14,155 nt of DNA, taken from Candidatus Krumholzibacteriota bacterium (GTDB lineage Bacteria > Krumholzibacteriota > Krumholzibacteriia > Krumholzibacteriales > Krumholzibacteriaceae). The stretch lies in the NCBI GenBank assembly GCA_030672805.1, contig DAOVFR010000030.1, forward strand, positions 1 to 14,155, written 5' to 3'. The first letter of the stretch is position 1, and the number at the start of each line of letters is the position of its first letter. The notes below the pieces were generated by a model. It was not told the DNA's origin and did no database searches. It worked only from the letters and a program-made list of their open reading frames with translations. Both the position numbers and the translations under genes were made by a program. Shown here one piece after another: positions 5,741 to 12,030 of the stretch.

Positions 5741-6169
5741 ATGATTAAAATGCCCGCCAAAATTGATGAAAGCAAATGTACAGGGTGTGGAATGTGTTTG
5801 GAGGTGTGCCACGTGAAGGCCATCACCGTTGACCAGGTGGCAAATATCGATGCGGCAACCTGCATTGATTGCGGCTCCTGTGTAGATGAATGCCCTGAAG
5901 ACGCCATTTCCATGGAGGAGATGGAAACCACATCATATAGTCGGGGTTCTGTTTCAACACCACTCGCCAAAATCACTCCAACACGAGATAAATCGCCAAT
6001 AAATCCTTCCCGGACTCCCAGCGAGCAGATCGGTTTTAAACAGGTCCATGAAGGTGGTCTCCTGGGACAAATCTTTAATTTTTTCGGAAGGTCCACAAGG
6101 CAAGGCCTTGGACGAGGCAAAGGTCGTGGCGGGCGAAGGGGCCGTAGAAAAGGCCGGCGTAACCGTTAG
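5741..6169 (+). CDS. 2[4Fe-4S] ferredoxin-like protein with Gly/Arg/Lys-rich tail
   Basis: A 142-residue protein. The N-terminal third is a bacterial-type double-cluster ferredoxin: Cys 13/16/19/23 and Cys 41/44/47/51. The second motif ends in the usual CP, while the first ends in CH. A Ser/Thr/Pro-rich region follows (about 62-95), then a hydrophobic patch (GGLLGQIFNFFG, about 105-116), and a very basic tail of Gly, Arg and Lys. The tail resembles those of the first NifX-type protein and DUF5320 copy 1. The ATG at 5741 directly follows the YggS stop; an ATG at 5750 is the alternative, and neither has a strong ribosome site, so coupled translation is likely. It probably passes electrons to or from the ferredoxin-bearing ATPase or the radical-SAM enzyme whose start lies next. 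The partner is inferred. Confidence 0.85.
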   Translation: MIKMPAKIDESKCTGCGMCLEVCHVKAITVDQVANIDAATCIDCGSCVDECPEDAISMEEMETTSYSRGSVSTPLAKITPTRDKSPINPSRTPSEQIGFKQVHEGGLLGQIFNFFGRSTRQGLGRGKGRGGRRGRRKGRRNR

Positions 6170-6187
6170 GGGTCGGAGGCAACTGGA

Positions 6188-6270
6188 ATGAAAGAAAAAT
6201 CAAAGGATACTTCGTTCTTGAACTCAATTCCTGGTCCAGTACCCTCGCGGCGGCTCGATATATCATTGAC
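6188..6270 (+). pseudogene. Truncated radical-SAM gene (N-terminal remnant)
   Basis: GGAGG at 6175-6179 lies 8 nt before an ATG that encodes about 24 residues ending in IPGPVPSRRL. The motif GPVPSRRLG is the characteristic beginning of COG0731-type radical-SAM proteins, which often accompany NifX/MinD-type operons. Similarity fades after RRL (DISLTGG in place of the usual G-x-SLG), and no CxxxCxxC cluster motif follows in any frame. The frame then only runs antisense through pth. The gene is therefore cut off by a junction somewhere between about 6257 and 6300. A short real peptide is possible but less likely. Confidence 0.55.
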
Positions 6271-6300
6271 GGGTGGCATCTTTTTACGAAAGGGACCGGT

Positions 6301-6873
6301 CTATAAAGAATCCCTGCGGTTGTATACCTGCATGGCCTCCCCCAGACCGGATGCAACGATCAACTCGAGTGCATCCGCGGCCCTGCCCACCATCTCGTCG
6401 GCAAGCGCTCGTTCCCTGTCGGGGAACGGAGAGAGCACGAAGTCGGCCCAGTCCACCCCCTCCGGAGGGGAACCGATGCCAAGCCGCAGCCGGGCGAACG
6501 TGCCCGTGCCGAGGTGATCAACGACCGATTCGAGGCCCTTGTGCCCCCCGCTCCCACCCTTCTCCCTGATGCGGAGCCGCCCGAGCGGAAGACTGATATC
6601 ATCGAAAATCACCAGCAGGACAACCGGATCGATCCCCGGCACCGATGCGAGTGCCTCACCCGAGAGATTCATGAATGTAAGGGGTTTCAGCAAAACGATC
6701 CTCCCGGTGGAAGATCGCCATCCGGCTTCCATTACGAGAGGCGCGGACCGCTTCCAGGAAAGCCCGTGACGGTCCGAGAGCAGATCGAGGACCATTCCAC
6801 CCAGGTTGTGCCGCGTGTTACGATAGTCCGGTCCGGGATTACCAAGACCGCACAGAATGGAAATAGCCGGCAT
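6301..6873 (-). CDS. pth: Peptidyl-tRNA hydrolase
   Basis: A 190-residue enzyme that cleaves peptidyl-tRNA released from ribosomes and recycles tRNA. Family marks in order are CGLGNPGPDY (Asn 12), NTRHNLG (catalytic His 22), LTFMNLSG (Asn 69), VIFDDISLPLGRLRIREKGG (Asp 91/92), GSGGHKGLESV and FARLRLGIG. In E. coli the residue after the His in GGHNG is an Asn used for tRNA contact; here it is Lys. The ATG lies 6 nt after the rplY stop, with AGGGG almost touching it, so it depends on translation coupling. It is the last complete gene of the - strand operon and ends at the junction with the + strand block. The length is normal, so the breakpoint did not damage it. Confidence 0.95.
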   Translation of the reverse strand: MPAISILCGLGNPGPDYRNTRHNLGGMVLDLLSDRHGLSWKRSAPLVMEAGWRSSTGRIVLLKPLTFMNLSGEALASVPGIDPVVLLVIFDDISLPLGRLRIREKGGSGGHKGLESVVDHLGTGTFARLRLGIGSPPEGVDWADFVLSPFPDRERALADEMVGRAADALELIVASGLGEAMQVYNRRDSL

Positions 6874-6879
6874 CCCCTG

Positions 6880-7560
6880 TTACGATTCCTTCCCCTTGCC
6901 GGAAGTTTTCTCCTCCGGAGCCCCAGCTTCTTCACCTTCCCCGACAACTTCCTCGGAGACCTCCTCCACGGCGCCTTCGACTTCCTCTATCTTCTTGGGC
7001 GGCGATACGTGGGCAAGCGTCAAGTTGCCGTCGTCAATAAATTCCAGATCCCCGTAACCGGACCAGACATCAGAGAGATGGATAGACTGGCCGATCTTGA
7101 GATGAGACACGTCTATGGTAAGTGACTCGGGGATCTCGGTGGGCGTACATCTGACCATGACTTCTCGCACGCCATGGTCGAGCACTCCACAGAAATCCTT
7201 CACGTCAGGGGAAATACCCACGAGTTCCACGGGAACACCGACTTTGATCTTCTCGTCTATCGCGATCCTCTGGAAATCGACGTGCAGCGGATTTCCCGTG
7301 ACCGGGTCGTGCTGGACATCCCGAACGAGGGTCATGACGCTGCTCTCCTTGCCTCCTTCGATATCGAGAGTCAGGATGATATGCTCGCTGGTCGAATTGT
7401 GCAGTATCTGCCACAGGTCGTGTTCCTTGATCGAGAGCGCCAGGGGCTCTTCCTTGTGCCCGTAGAGAACGGCCGGAACCATTCCGGATGAGCGGAGCTC
7501 GTGAACCGATTTCTTTCCGATCTCTTCCCTGACCTTGGATTTAATTCTGATTTCTTGCAT
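6880..7560 (-). CDS. rplY: 50S ribosomal protein L25, CTC/TL5 long form
   Basis: A 226-residue 5S-rRNA-binding ribosomal protein of the long CTC type. The N-terminal L25 domain has KSVHELRSSGMVPAVLYG (about 16-33) and the conserved VRDVQHDPVTGNPLHVDFQR (about 79-98). The C-terminal beta domain follows (VPVELVGISPDVKDFCGVLD), then an acidic Glu/Gly/Ala tail with a short basic end. The ATG at 7560 has GGAGG 5 nt upstream; earlier in-frame starts at 7578 and 7575 overlap the prs stop. The gap to prs is 14 nt, and pth follows at 6 nt. The order prs-rplY-pth is conserved in many deltaproteobacteria. Confidence 0.95.
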   Translation of the reverse strand: MQEIRIKSKVREEIGKKSVHELRSSGMVPAVLYGHKEEPLALSIKEHDLWQILHNSTSEHIILTLDIEGGKESSVMTLVRDVQHDPVTGNPLHVDFQRIAIDEKIKVGVPVELVGISPDVKDFCGVLDHGVREVMVRCTPTEIPESLTIDVSHLKIGQSIHLSDVWSGYGDLEFIDDGNLTLAHVSPPKKIEEVEGAVEEVSEEVVGEGEEAGAPEEKTSGKGKES

Positions 7561-7574
7561 CGTCTCCTCCACCA

Positions 7575-8507
7575 TCAAACGAACAGGATGCTGATCGATT
7601 CCTCCAGATGGATCCTCTGTATCGCTTCACCGAGTAGCGGCGATACATCGAGCACCTTTATCTTGCCGGACTCGCCGTTGTCCTTGAACGGAATCGAATT
7701 GGTCACCACGACCTCTTCGATGACGGACCGTTCGAGATTCTTTATCGCACCGCCCGAGAAGACGGGGTGCGTAGCGGCTGCCATGATCATACCGGCGCCG
7801 GCTTCTTTCAGCGCCTTGGCGGCCTGGCAGATCGTGCCGCCGGTACTGATCAAATCATCGAGAATGATGATATCGCTGTCCTTGACCTCACCGATGATAT
7901 TCATGATCTCCGATTCATCAGCGCCCGTTCTCCTCTTGTCCGCAATGGCGAGATTTGCATCCAGCCTCTTGGCGAAGGCCCTTCCCATCTTGATGCCGCC
8001 GACATCGGGTGATACTATGGTAAGGTTCTTGAATTTTCTCCCCTTAATATATTCAAGCAGAACCGGTGCCGCAAAAAGATTATCAACCTGGATATCGAAG
8101 AATCCCTGTATCTGTGACGCGTGCAGCTCCAGTGCCAGCACCCGGTGGGCACCGGCTGTCTGTATGAGATTAGCCACCAGCTTCGCGGAGATCGGAACTC
8201 GCGGCTGGTCCTTCCTGTCCTGCCTGGCATACCCGTAATACGGAATGACCGTAGTAATCCGTTTTGCAGACGCCCGAACACAGGCATCGATAATGATTAG
8301 GAGTTCCATGATGTTATCGCCGGGAGGGTTGGTCGGTTGGATAACAAAGACATCCTTGCCCCTGATATTTTCATCGATGCGCACACGTATTTCGCCATCC
8401 GAGAAACGGTTGATCAAAACCTCGCACAGGTCGGTCTTGAGGTAACGTGCGATCTTCCCGGATAGATCCGGATTGGCGGTGCCGGATATCAATACCATTT
8501 TATTCAT
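7575..8507 (-). CDS. prs: Ribose-phosphate pyrophosphokinase (PRPP synthetase)
   Basis: A 310-residue cytosolic enzyme making PRPP from ribose-5-phosphate and ATP, feeding nucleotide, His and Trp synthesis. Visible marks are RFSDGEIRVRIDENIRG (34-50), the flexible-loop segment YARQDRKDQPRVPISAKL (93-110), the metal-site LHAS (128-131), SPDVGGIKMG (166-175), KRR (191-193) and the PRPP loop IILDDLISTGGTI (214-226). The ATG at 8507 has GGAGGG 7 nt upstream; an in-frame start at 8552 is not needed. In this operon its product could also supply the UbiA-type phosphoribosyltransferase encoded at 9910-10839, which by family would use PRPP. Confidence 0.97.
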   Translation of the reverse strand: MNKMVLISGTANPDLSGKIARYLKTDLCEVLINRFSDGEIRVRIDENIRGKDVFVIQPTNPPGDNIMELLIIIDACVRASAKRITTVIPYYGYARQDRKDQPRVPISAKLVANLIQTAGAHRVLALELHASQIQGFFDIQVDNLFAAPVLLEYIKGRKFKNLTIVSPDVGGIKMGRAFAKRLDANLAIADKRRTGADESEIMNIIGEVKDSDIIILDDLISTGGTICQAAKALKEAGAGMIMAAATHPVFSGGAIKNLERSVIEEVVVTNSIPFKDNGESGKIKVLDVSPLLGEAIQRIHLEESISILFV

Positions 8508-8562
8508 CTGAAACCCTCCATAAAAAAGGCGACCACCTCCGGCCACCACCATAACCTGTTTC

Positions 8563-8636
8563 TGGTTGGGGCGGGAGGATTCGAACCTCCGATCCAGGAG
8601 CCAAAGTCCTGTGTCTTGCCACTTGACGACGCCCCA
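8563..8636 (-). tRNA. tRNA-Gln (anticodon TTG), CCA encoded
   Basis: Read on the - strand, the acceptor stem TGGGGCG pairs with CGCCCCA. The D-arm includes GTCAAGTGGCAAGAC, and the anticodon arm is CAGGA-CTTTGGC-TCCTG with anticodon TTG. The T-arm is GGAGG-TTCGAAT-CCTCC. The 3' end reads A then CCA (8563-8565), so CCA is genomically encoded. It lies between spoVG and prs with about 23 and 55 nt spacing, so it is likely processed out of the operon transcript unless a local promoter exists. Confidence 0.96.
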
Positions 8637-8659
8637 GCAAATACTCGAACCTTATTCGA

Positions 8660-8953
8660 TCAGTCCCCCGAGACCTCGATCCCCGCCTCTGTCTCGACCT
8701 TTTCCCTTTCCTCGTTGTACGCTATGATAATCTCTTTCTCCATCCAGCTCCTCGTCTCATTGTTTATCGGATGTGCCACGTCCTGATACGTTCCATCAGG
8801 CCGTTTTCTGCTCGGCATTGCTACGAAAGCCCCCTTCGCGCCCTCGATGATCTTCAATCCCCTGATCACGAAGCAATCATCCAGGGTAATGCTCGCAAAG
8901 GCTTTCAACTTGTTGTCGTCCCGCAACGATACTCTTATTTCGGTGATCTCCAT
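8660..8953 (-). CDS. spoVG: SpoVG family RNA/DNA-binding regulator
   Basis: A 97-residue protein matching SpoVG over its full length: MEITEIRVSL, KLKAFASITLDDCFVIRGLK, FVAMPSRKRPDGTYQDVAHP and a C-terminal acidic segment. In Firmicutes it affects septation and sporulation and in other bacteria binds nucleic acid. It also occurs in non-sporulating deltaproteobacteria, where its role is less clear. AGGGGG precedes the ATG by 5 nt. It lies 23 nt after ispE and just upstream of tRNA-Gln. Confidence 0.95.
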   Translation of the reverse strand: MEITEIRVSLRDDNKLKAFASITLDDCFVIRGLKIIEGAKGAFVAMPSRKRPDGTYQDVAHPINNETRSWMEKEIIIAYNEEREKVETEAGIEVSGD

Positions 8954-8976
8954 CTAATCCCCCTACGAATTCTTCA

Positions 8977-9867
8977 TTACCCTCTCTGGAGGAGTTTCAT
9001 AGCACGATTCACCGGCTGCACGATCTCGGTAAAAACTCCTTCGCTTTTGAAGCGGCTCATAACCTCCTTCGCTCGGCACTCTTCGCCAAAAACCGCAAAA
9101 CAAGCTGACCCGCTACCGCTCAAGGAACAAAGAACCGGATCTCCTCCCCTTAGCACTGAAAGCACCCTGCCAATTTCCGGGAAACTCGTAACCACCATGC
9201 ACTCAAAACTGTTATGCGTCTCGAGTTTGCACCCCGGACTGATCCGCATTACCTCCACAAGACGCTTTAGTCTATCCCCGTGCTCATTGGTTGTCAACAT
9301 TAAATTTAGACTTTTATACGCCCACTTCGTGGACACGCTGACGGACGGCTTCACCACGAGGATCCAGCCCTCCCGCAGGCCGGGGATCTCCTCGAGGATC
9401 TCACCCCTCCCCCTTCCGATTGCGGGTTTACCCCCTATGAAGAAGGGGACATCGCTTCCAAGCTCGAGTCCAAGATCGGAAAGTTCCACAAGTGTCAGTC
9501 CAAAATCGAACATCTCGTTAAGGCCGACCAGTACTGCTGCTGCGTCGCTGCTTCCGCCGCCCAGCCCCGCACCGGCCGGTATCCGCTTCTTAACCGAGAG
9601 CCTCACTCCTCCCCGGAATCCCACACTTTCGAATATCTTCCGGGCAGCCCGAACACAGAGGTTCCGCTCGTCCCAGGGAATGGACTGGCCGCGTCCGGAG
9701 ATCTCCACACCATCCGCGATCTCCACAAACTCGATCTCATCCCAGAGTGAGACTGGCTGAAACACCGTTTCTATCTCGTGATAGCCATCGTCCCGTTTTC
9801 CGATAACGTCGAGGTAGAGATTGATCTTTGCCGCGGATATAACCGAGAACCGTCGGGATGTATGCAT
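8977..9867 (-). CDS. ispE: 4-diphosphocytidyl-2-C-methyl-D-erythritol kinase
   Basis: A 296-residue GHMP-family kinase of the non-mevalonate (MEP) isoprenoid pathway that phosphorylates CDP-methylerythritol. Marks are AKINLYLDVIGKRDDGYHEI (13-32, with catalytic Lys 14), the glycine-rich ATP loop PAGAGLGGGSSDAAAVL (97-113), LGSDVPFFIGG (with catalytic Asp 139) and the C-terminal LSGSGSACFAVFG. The ATG at 9867 has only a modest ribosome site (GGAA). It follows the UbiA-type gene by 42 nt, and isoprenoid supply upstream of a polyprenyl-phosphate-using cluster is a sensible pairing. Confidence 0.96.
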   Translation of the reverse strand: MHTSRRFSVISAAKINLYLDVIGKRDDGYHEIETVFQPVSLWDEIEFVEIADGVEISGRGQSIPWDERNLCVRAARKIFESVGFRGGVRLSVKKRIPAGAGLGGGSSDAAAVLVGLNEMFDFGLTLVELSDLGLELGSDVPFFIGGKPAIGRGRGEILEEIPGLREGWILVVKPSVSVSTKWAYKSLNLMLTTNEHGDRLKRLVEVMRISPGCKLETHNSFECMVVTSFPEIGRVLSVLRGGDPVLCSLSGSGSACFAVFGEECRAKEVMSRFKSEGVFTEIVQPVNRAMKLLQRG

Positions 9868-9909
9868 GATGCTGTTCCGTTACGGCGGATTCACCGCGGG
9901 ACTCTCCCC

Positions 9910-10839
9910 TTATACCCTGACCAGGATGACCATTACCGCGATGAACCACAGAAAAACATCTATCACTATCGCCTTTTCCATGATGAGGACCCCGGACGGG
10001 TCCCCTCCCTTGTCCCTGTTGTAGACGAGGTACAGGTACCTCATGATACCGAATACGACAAACGGGATCGTGTACACGAGATCACTCGTCCCGAACTTCT
10101 TCACAGTGTTCGGCCATACAGTATAGATCGAATAGGAAATGAGCGCCGCCGTGGCCGACAGCACGACAAGCTGGTCGAGAAGCCTCATGGAGTATTCCCT
10201 GAGTGCGTTCCGGTGAAACTCGGCGCTCTCAAGCACTGAGATCTCGTTGCGCCTCTTGCAGAACGCCAGGAAGAGGGAGAGAAAGAGCGTGCAGATCAGG
10301 AGCCATGACGAGAGCTGGATCGTTGGAACCTCGTTTCTCAGTATGGCTACTCCCGCTGCTGCCCGGATAAGAAAACTGAAGGATATCGAGATGACGTCGA
10401 GGATCACGACCTCCCGGAGAATAAGCGAATACGCAACGTTCACCACGACGAACGCGAGCGCGAGGAAAAAGAACTGCCGACCCAGGAACCACGCGAGCGG
10501 CAGTAATGCTGCAATGATGATGACAGCTACCGTGAGCGATTCCCCCACACCGAGCCGCCCGGCCGATATCGGCCGGCCTCTCTTGCTGGGATGTTCGCGG
10601 TCGCTCTTCCGGTCGAGTATGTCATTCAGTATGTAGATCGCGCCGGAAAGGGCGCAAAACACAATGAAGCCGAAGAAACTTTTCTTGACGAGGGCCCACT
10701 CGAAGAATCTCCTCGAGAAAACTACCCCGGCGAACAGCACGAGGTTCTTCGTCCACTGATAGGGTCTCATGGAAATGAATATATACCAGAGCTTTTTCAT
10801 ACAATTAATTGTACAACGTGGCGGTTTCGTATGCAACAT
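9910..10839 (-). CDS. UbiA-superfamily prenyltransferase, DPPR-synthase-like
   Basis: A 309-residue integral membrane protein with several hydrophobic segments. MRPYQWTKNLVLFAGVVFS (24-42) and the Asp-rich LNDILDRKSDREHPSKRGRP (71-90) match the decaprenyl-phosphate phosphoribosyltransferase branch of UbiA proteins, which transfer phosphoribose from PRPP to a polyprenyl phosphate. The later YSLILREVVILDV and FLALFCKRRNE-like segments also fit this branch. ATG 10839 is chosen because GGAG lies 8 nt upstream; ATG 10800 (residue 14), closer to the usual family start, has no ribosome site and follows a palindrome. The gene nearly abuts the O-antigen ligase-like gene (stop at 10843). It probably makes a lipid-linked pentose for surface polysaccharide. 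The exact substrate is unknown. Confidence 0.85.
   Translation of the reverse strand: MLHTKPPRCTINCMKKLWYIFISMRPYQWTKNLVLFAGVVFSRRFFEWALVKKSFFGFIVFCALSGAIYILNDILDRKSDREHPSKRGRPISAGRLGVGESLTVAVIIIAALLPLAWFLGRQFFFLALAFVVVNVAYSLILREVVILDVISISFSFLIRAAAGVAILRNEVPTIQLSSWLLICTLFLSLFLAFCKRRNEISVLESAEFHRNALREYSMRLLDQLVVLSATAALISYSIYTVWPNTVKKFGTSDLVYTIPFVVFGIMRYLYLVYNRDKGGDPSGVLIMEKAIVIDVFLWFIAVMVILVRV
10800..10813. promoter_or_regulatory. 14-bp perfect palindrome at the alternative start of the UbiA-type gene
   Basis: TACAATTAATTGTA is a perfect palindrome in an otherwise GC-rich region. It lies directly upstream of the second in-frame ATG (10800) and inside the frame if the ATG at 10839 is used. It could be an operator or chance; nothing else supports a function. 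Confidence 0.2.
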
Positions 10840-10842
10840 CCA

Positions 10843-12030
10843 TCAGGCTCCGGCCCGCCCGTCAAACCTGAAGGAGAGATTCGAGCCGATGATCATGTAC
10901 AGCATCATTATCACTTCTGCGTCTCCGAGGTTGTACTCGAAGAGACCGTTAACGGTGAATCCCGCGAGAGCCCCCAGCGAACCGACGACCCATGCTCTCT
11001 CTTGAGGTGAGAGGTCGAGCCCGAGATTGCCGGCCGCCAGCCGAAAGAACGAAACGAGCAGGTATAACAGCGCCGCCAGCCCGATGATCCCCTTCGTGAC
11101 GGCCTCCTGGAGAAAGTTATTATGCATGTGACCGTGCACGTGAACCGCACCCGGAGGTTTGTACCGCTCGTATGTCTCGGCGAGGTCCATCGTGCCCACG
11201 CCGACGATCGGGTGACCCCTGGCAATCGCCCACCCACCCCGCAGAAGCTCTATACGCTGGACATTCGTCCTGAATTCAGTATCCCAGATGCTCGTCACAC
11301 GCTCGCGGTATCGACCGGGCATCAGGAAAAAAACGACGATGACAAGGACGGCGAACGGTGCGAGGAGTTTCTTCCTTGTAACGGAGAAAATCGTAACGAC
11401 CGAGACGAACATACCCACCCATGAGCTCCTCGTGAACGAGAGCAGCAGGGCGCATCCGCTGGCAAGCACGGCAGCGGATACCGCGATCCTGAGCCGATTT
11501 CCAATTCCTCTGCCGGCGGCGAAAGCGAGAAAGATCGAGCAGAGCAGCAGCATCACTCCGCCGAACGTCATGGCCGTCGAGAATGAACCCGAAGTTCTGC
11601 CGAGGGCGCCCCCACCCTTGCCCATCGCGAAGATGACGATGCCATACAGGGCCGACGCGGTCCCGGAAACGAGCAGCACAAGGAAAAGTTTCTTCCTGAG
11701 GTTCGTCCGTCCCGCCGCGAACCCGAAGATATAGGGAATGACGAGAAGAACGATGTTCCGGCAGTTGAGAAAGCTTTCCCATCGCTTTGCCGAGAACACG
11801 ACGGCGCAAAGCGTCGCCCCGACAAAACAGAGCAGTGGAATATCGATCGGCGTGCGGCGGTAACAGCGGGCCCCGCCAGTTACTATCAGCACGAGCCAGA
11901 CGGCGCAGGCGACGGCGAGTGAAACCTGCGTTCCAGCGATGGAAAACGTGGAAAAAAAGACAAAGGAGCCCAGTAGAAACGAGAGCAGCGGGTTTAATTT
12001 TTTTCCGGCATCGCCGGGTTCATCGATCAT
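10843..12030 (-). CDS. O-antigen ligase/polymerase-like membrane protein (WaaL/Wzy family)
   Basis: A 395-residue multi-spanning inner-membrane protein with about ten or more hydrophobic segments. The family marks are LSFTRSSWVG (198-207), a periplasmic loop at about 240-305 containing VGVGT (276-280), and HMHNNFLQ (301-308) just before further membrane segments (GIIGLAALLYLLV). This layout matches O-antigen ligases and related polymerases that move polyprenyl-linked glycans onto an acceptor. Sequence alone does not separate ligase from polymerase. The start overlaps the end of the preceding fusion gene by 11 nt, indicating translational coupling. The predicted ribosome site is weak. Confidence 0.88.
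   Translation of the reverse strand: MIDEPGDAGKKLNPLLSFLLGSFVFFSTFSIAGTQVSLAVACAVWLVLIVTGGARCYRRTPIDIPLLCFVGATLCAVVFSAKRWESFLNCRNIVLLVIPYIFGFAAGRTNLRKKLFLVLLVSGTASALYGIVIFAMGKGGGALGRTSGSFSTAMTFGGVMLLLCSIFLAFAAGRGIGNRLRIAVSAAVLASGCALLLSFTRSSWVGMFVSVVTIFSVTRKKLLAPFAVLVIVVFFLMPGRYRERVTSIWDTEFRTNVQRIELLRGGWAIARGHPIVGVGTMDLAETYERYKPPGAVHVHGHMHNNFLQEAVTKGIIGLAALLYLLVSFFRLAAGNLGLDLSPQERAWVVGSLGALAGFTVNGLFEYNLGDAEVIMMLYMIIGSNLSFRFDGRAGA

Noticed and set aside
8508..8562. Terminator between tRNA-Gln and prs (GC-rich stretch followed by six T on the - strand)
   Set aside because: The stem would have several mismatches, and prs follows immediately with a good ribosome site, so read-through is expected.
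8771..9760. Long + strand open frame opposite spoVG and ispE
   Set aside because: It is antisense to two clear genes, Ser/Pro/Arg-rich, with no domain motifs or ribosome site.
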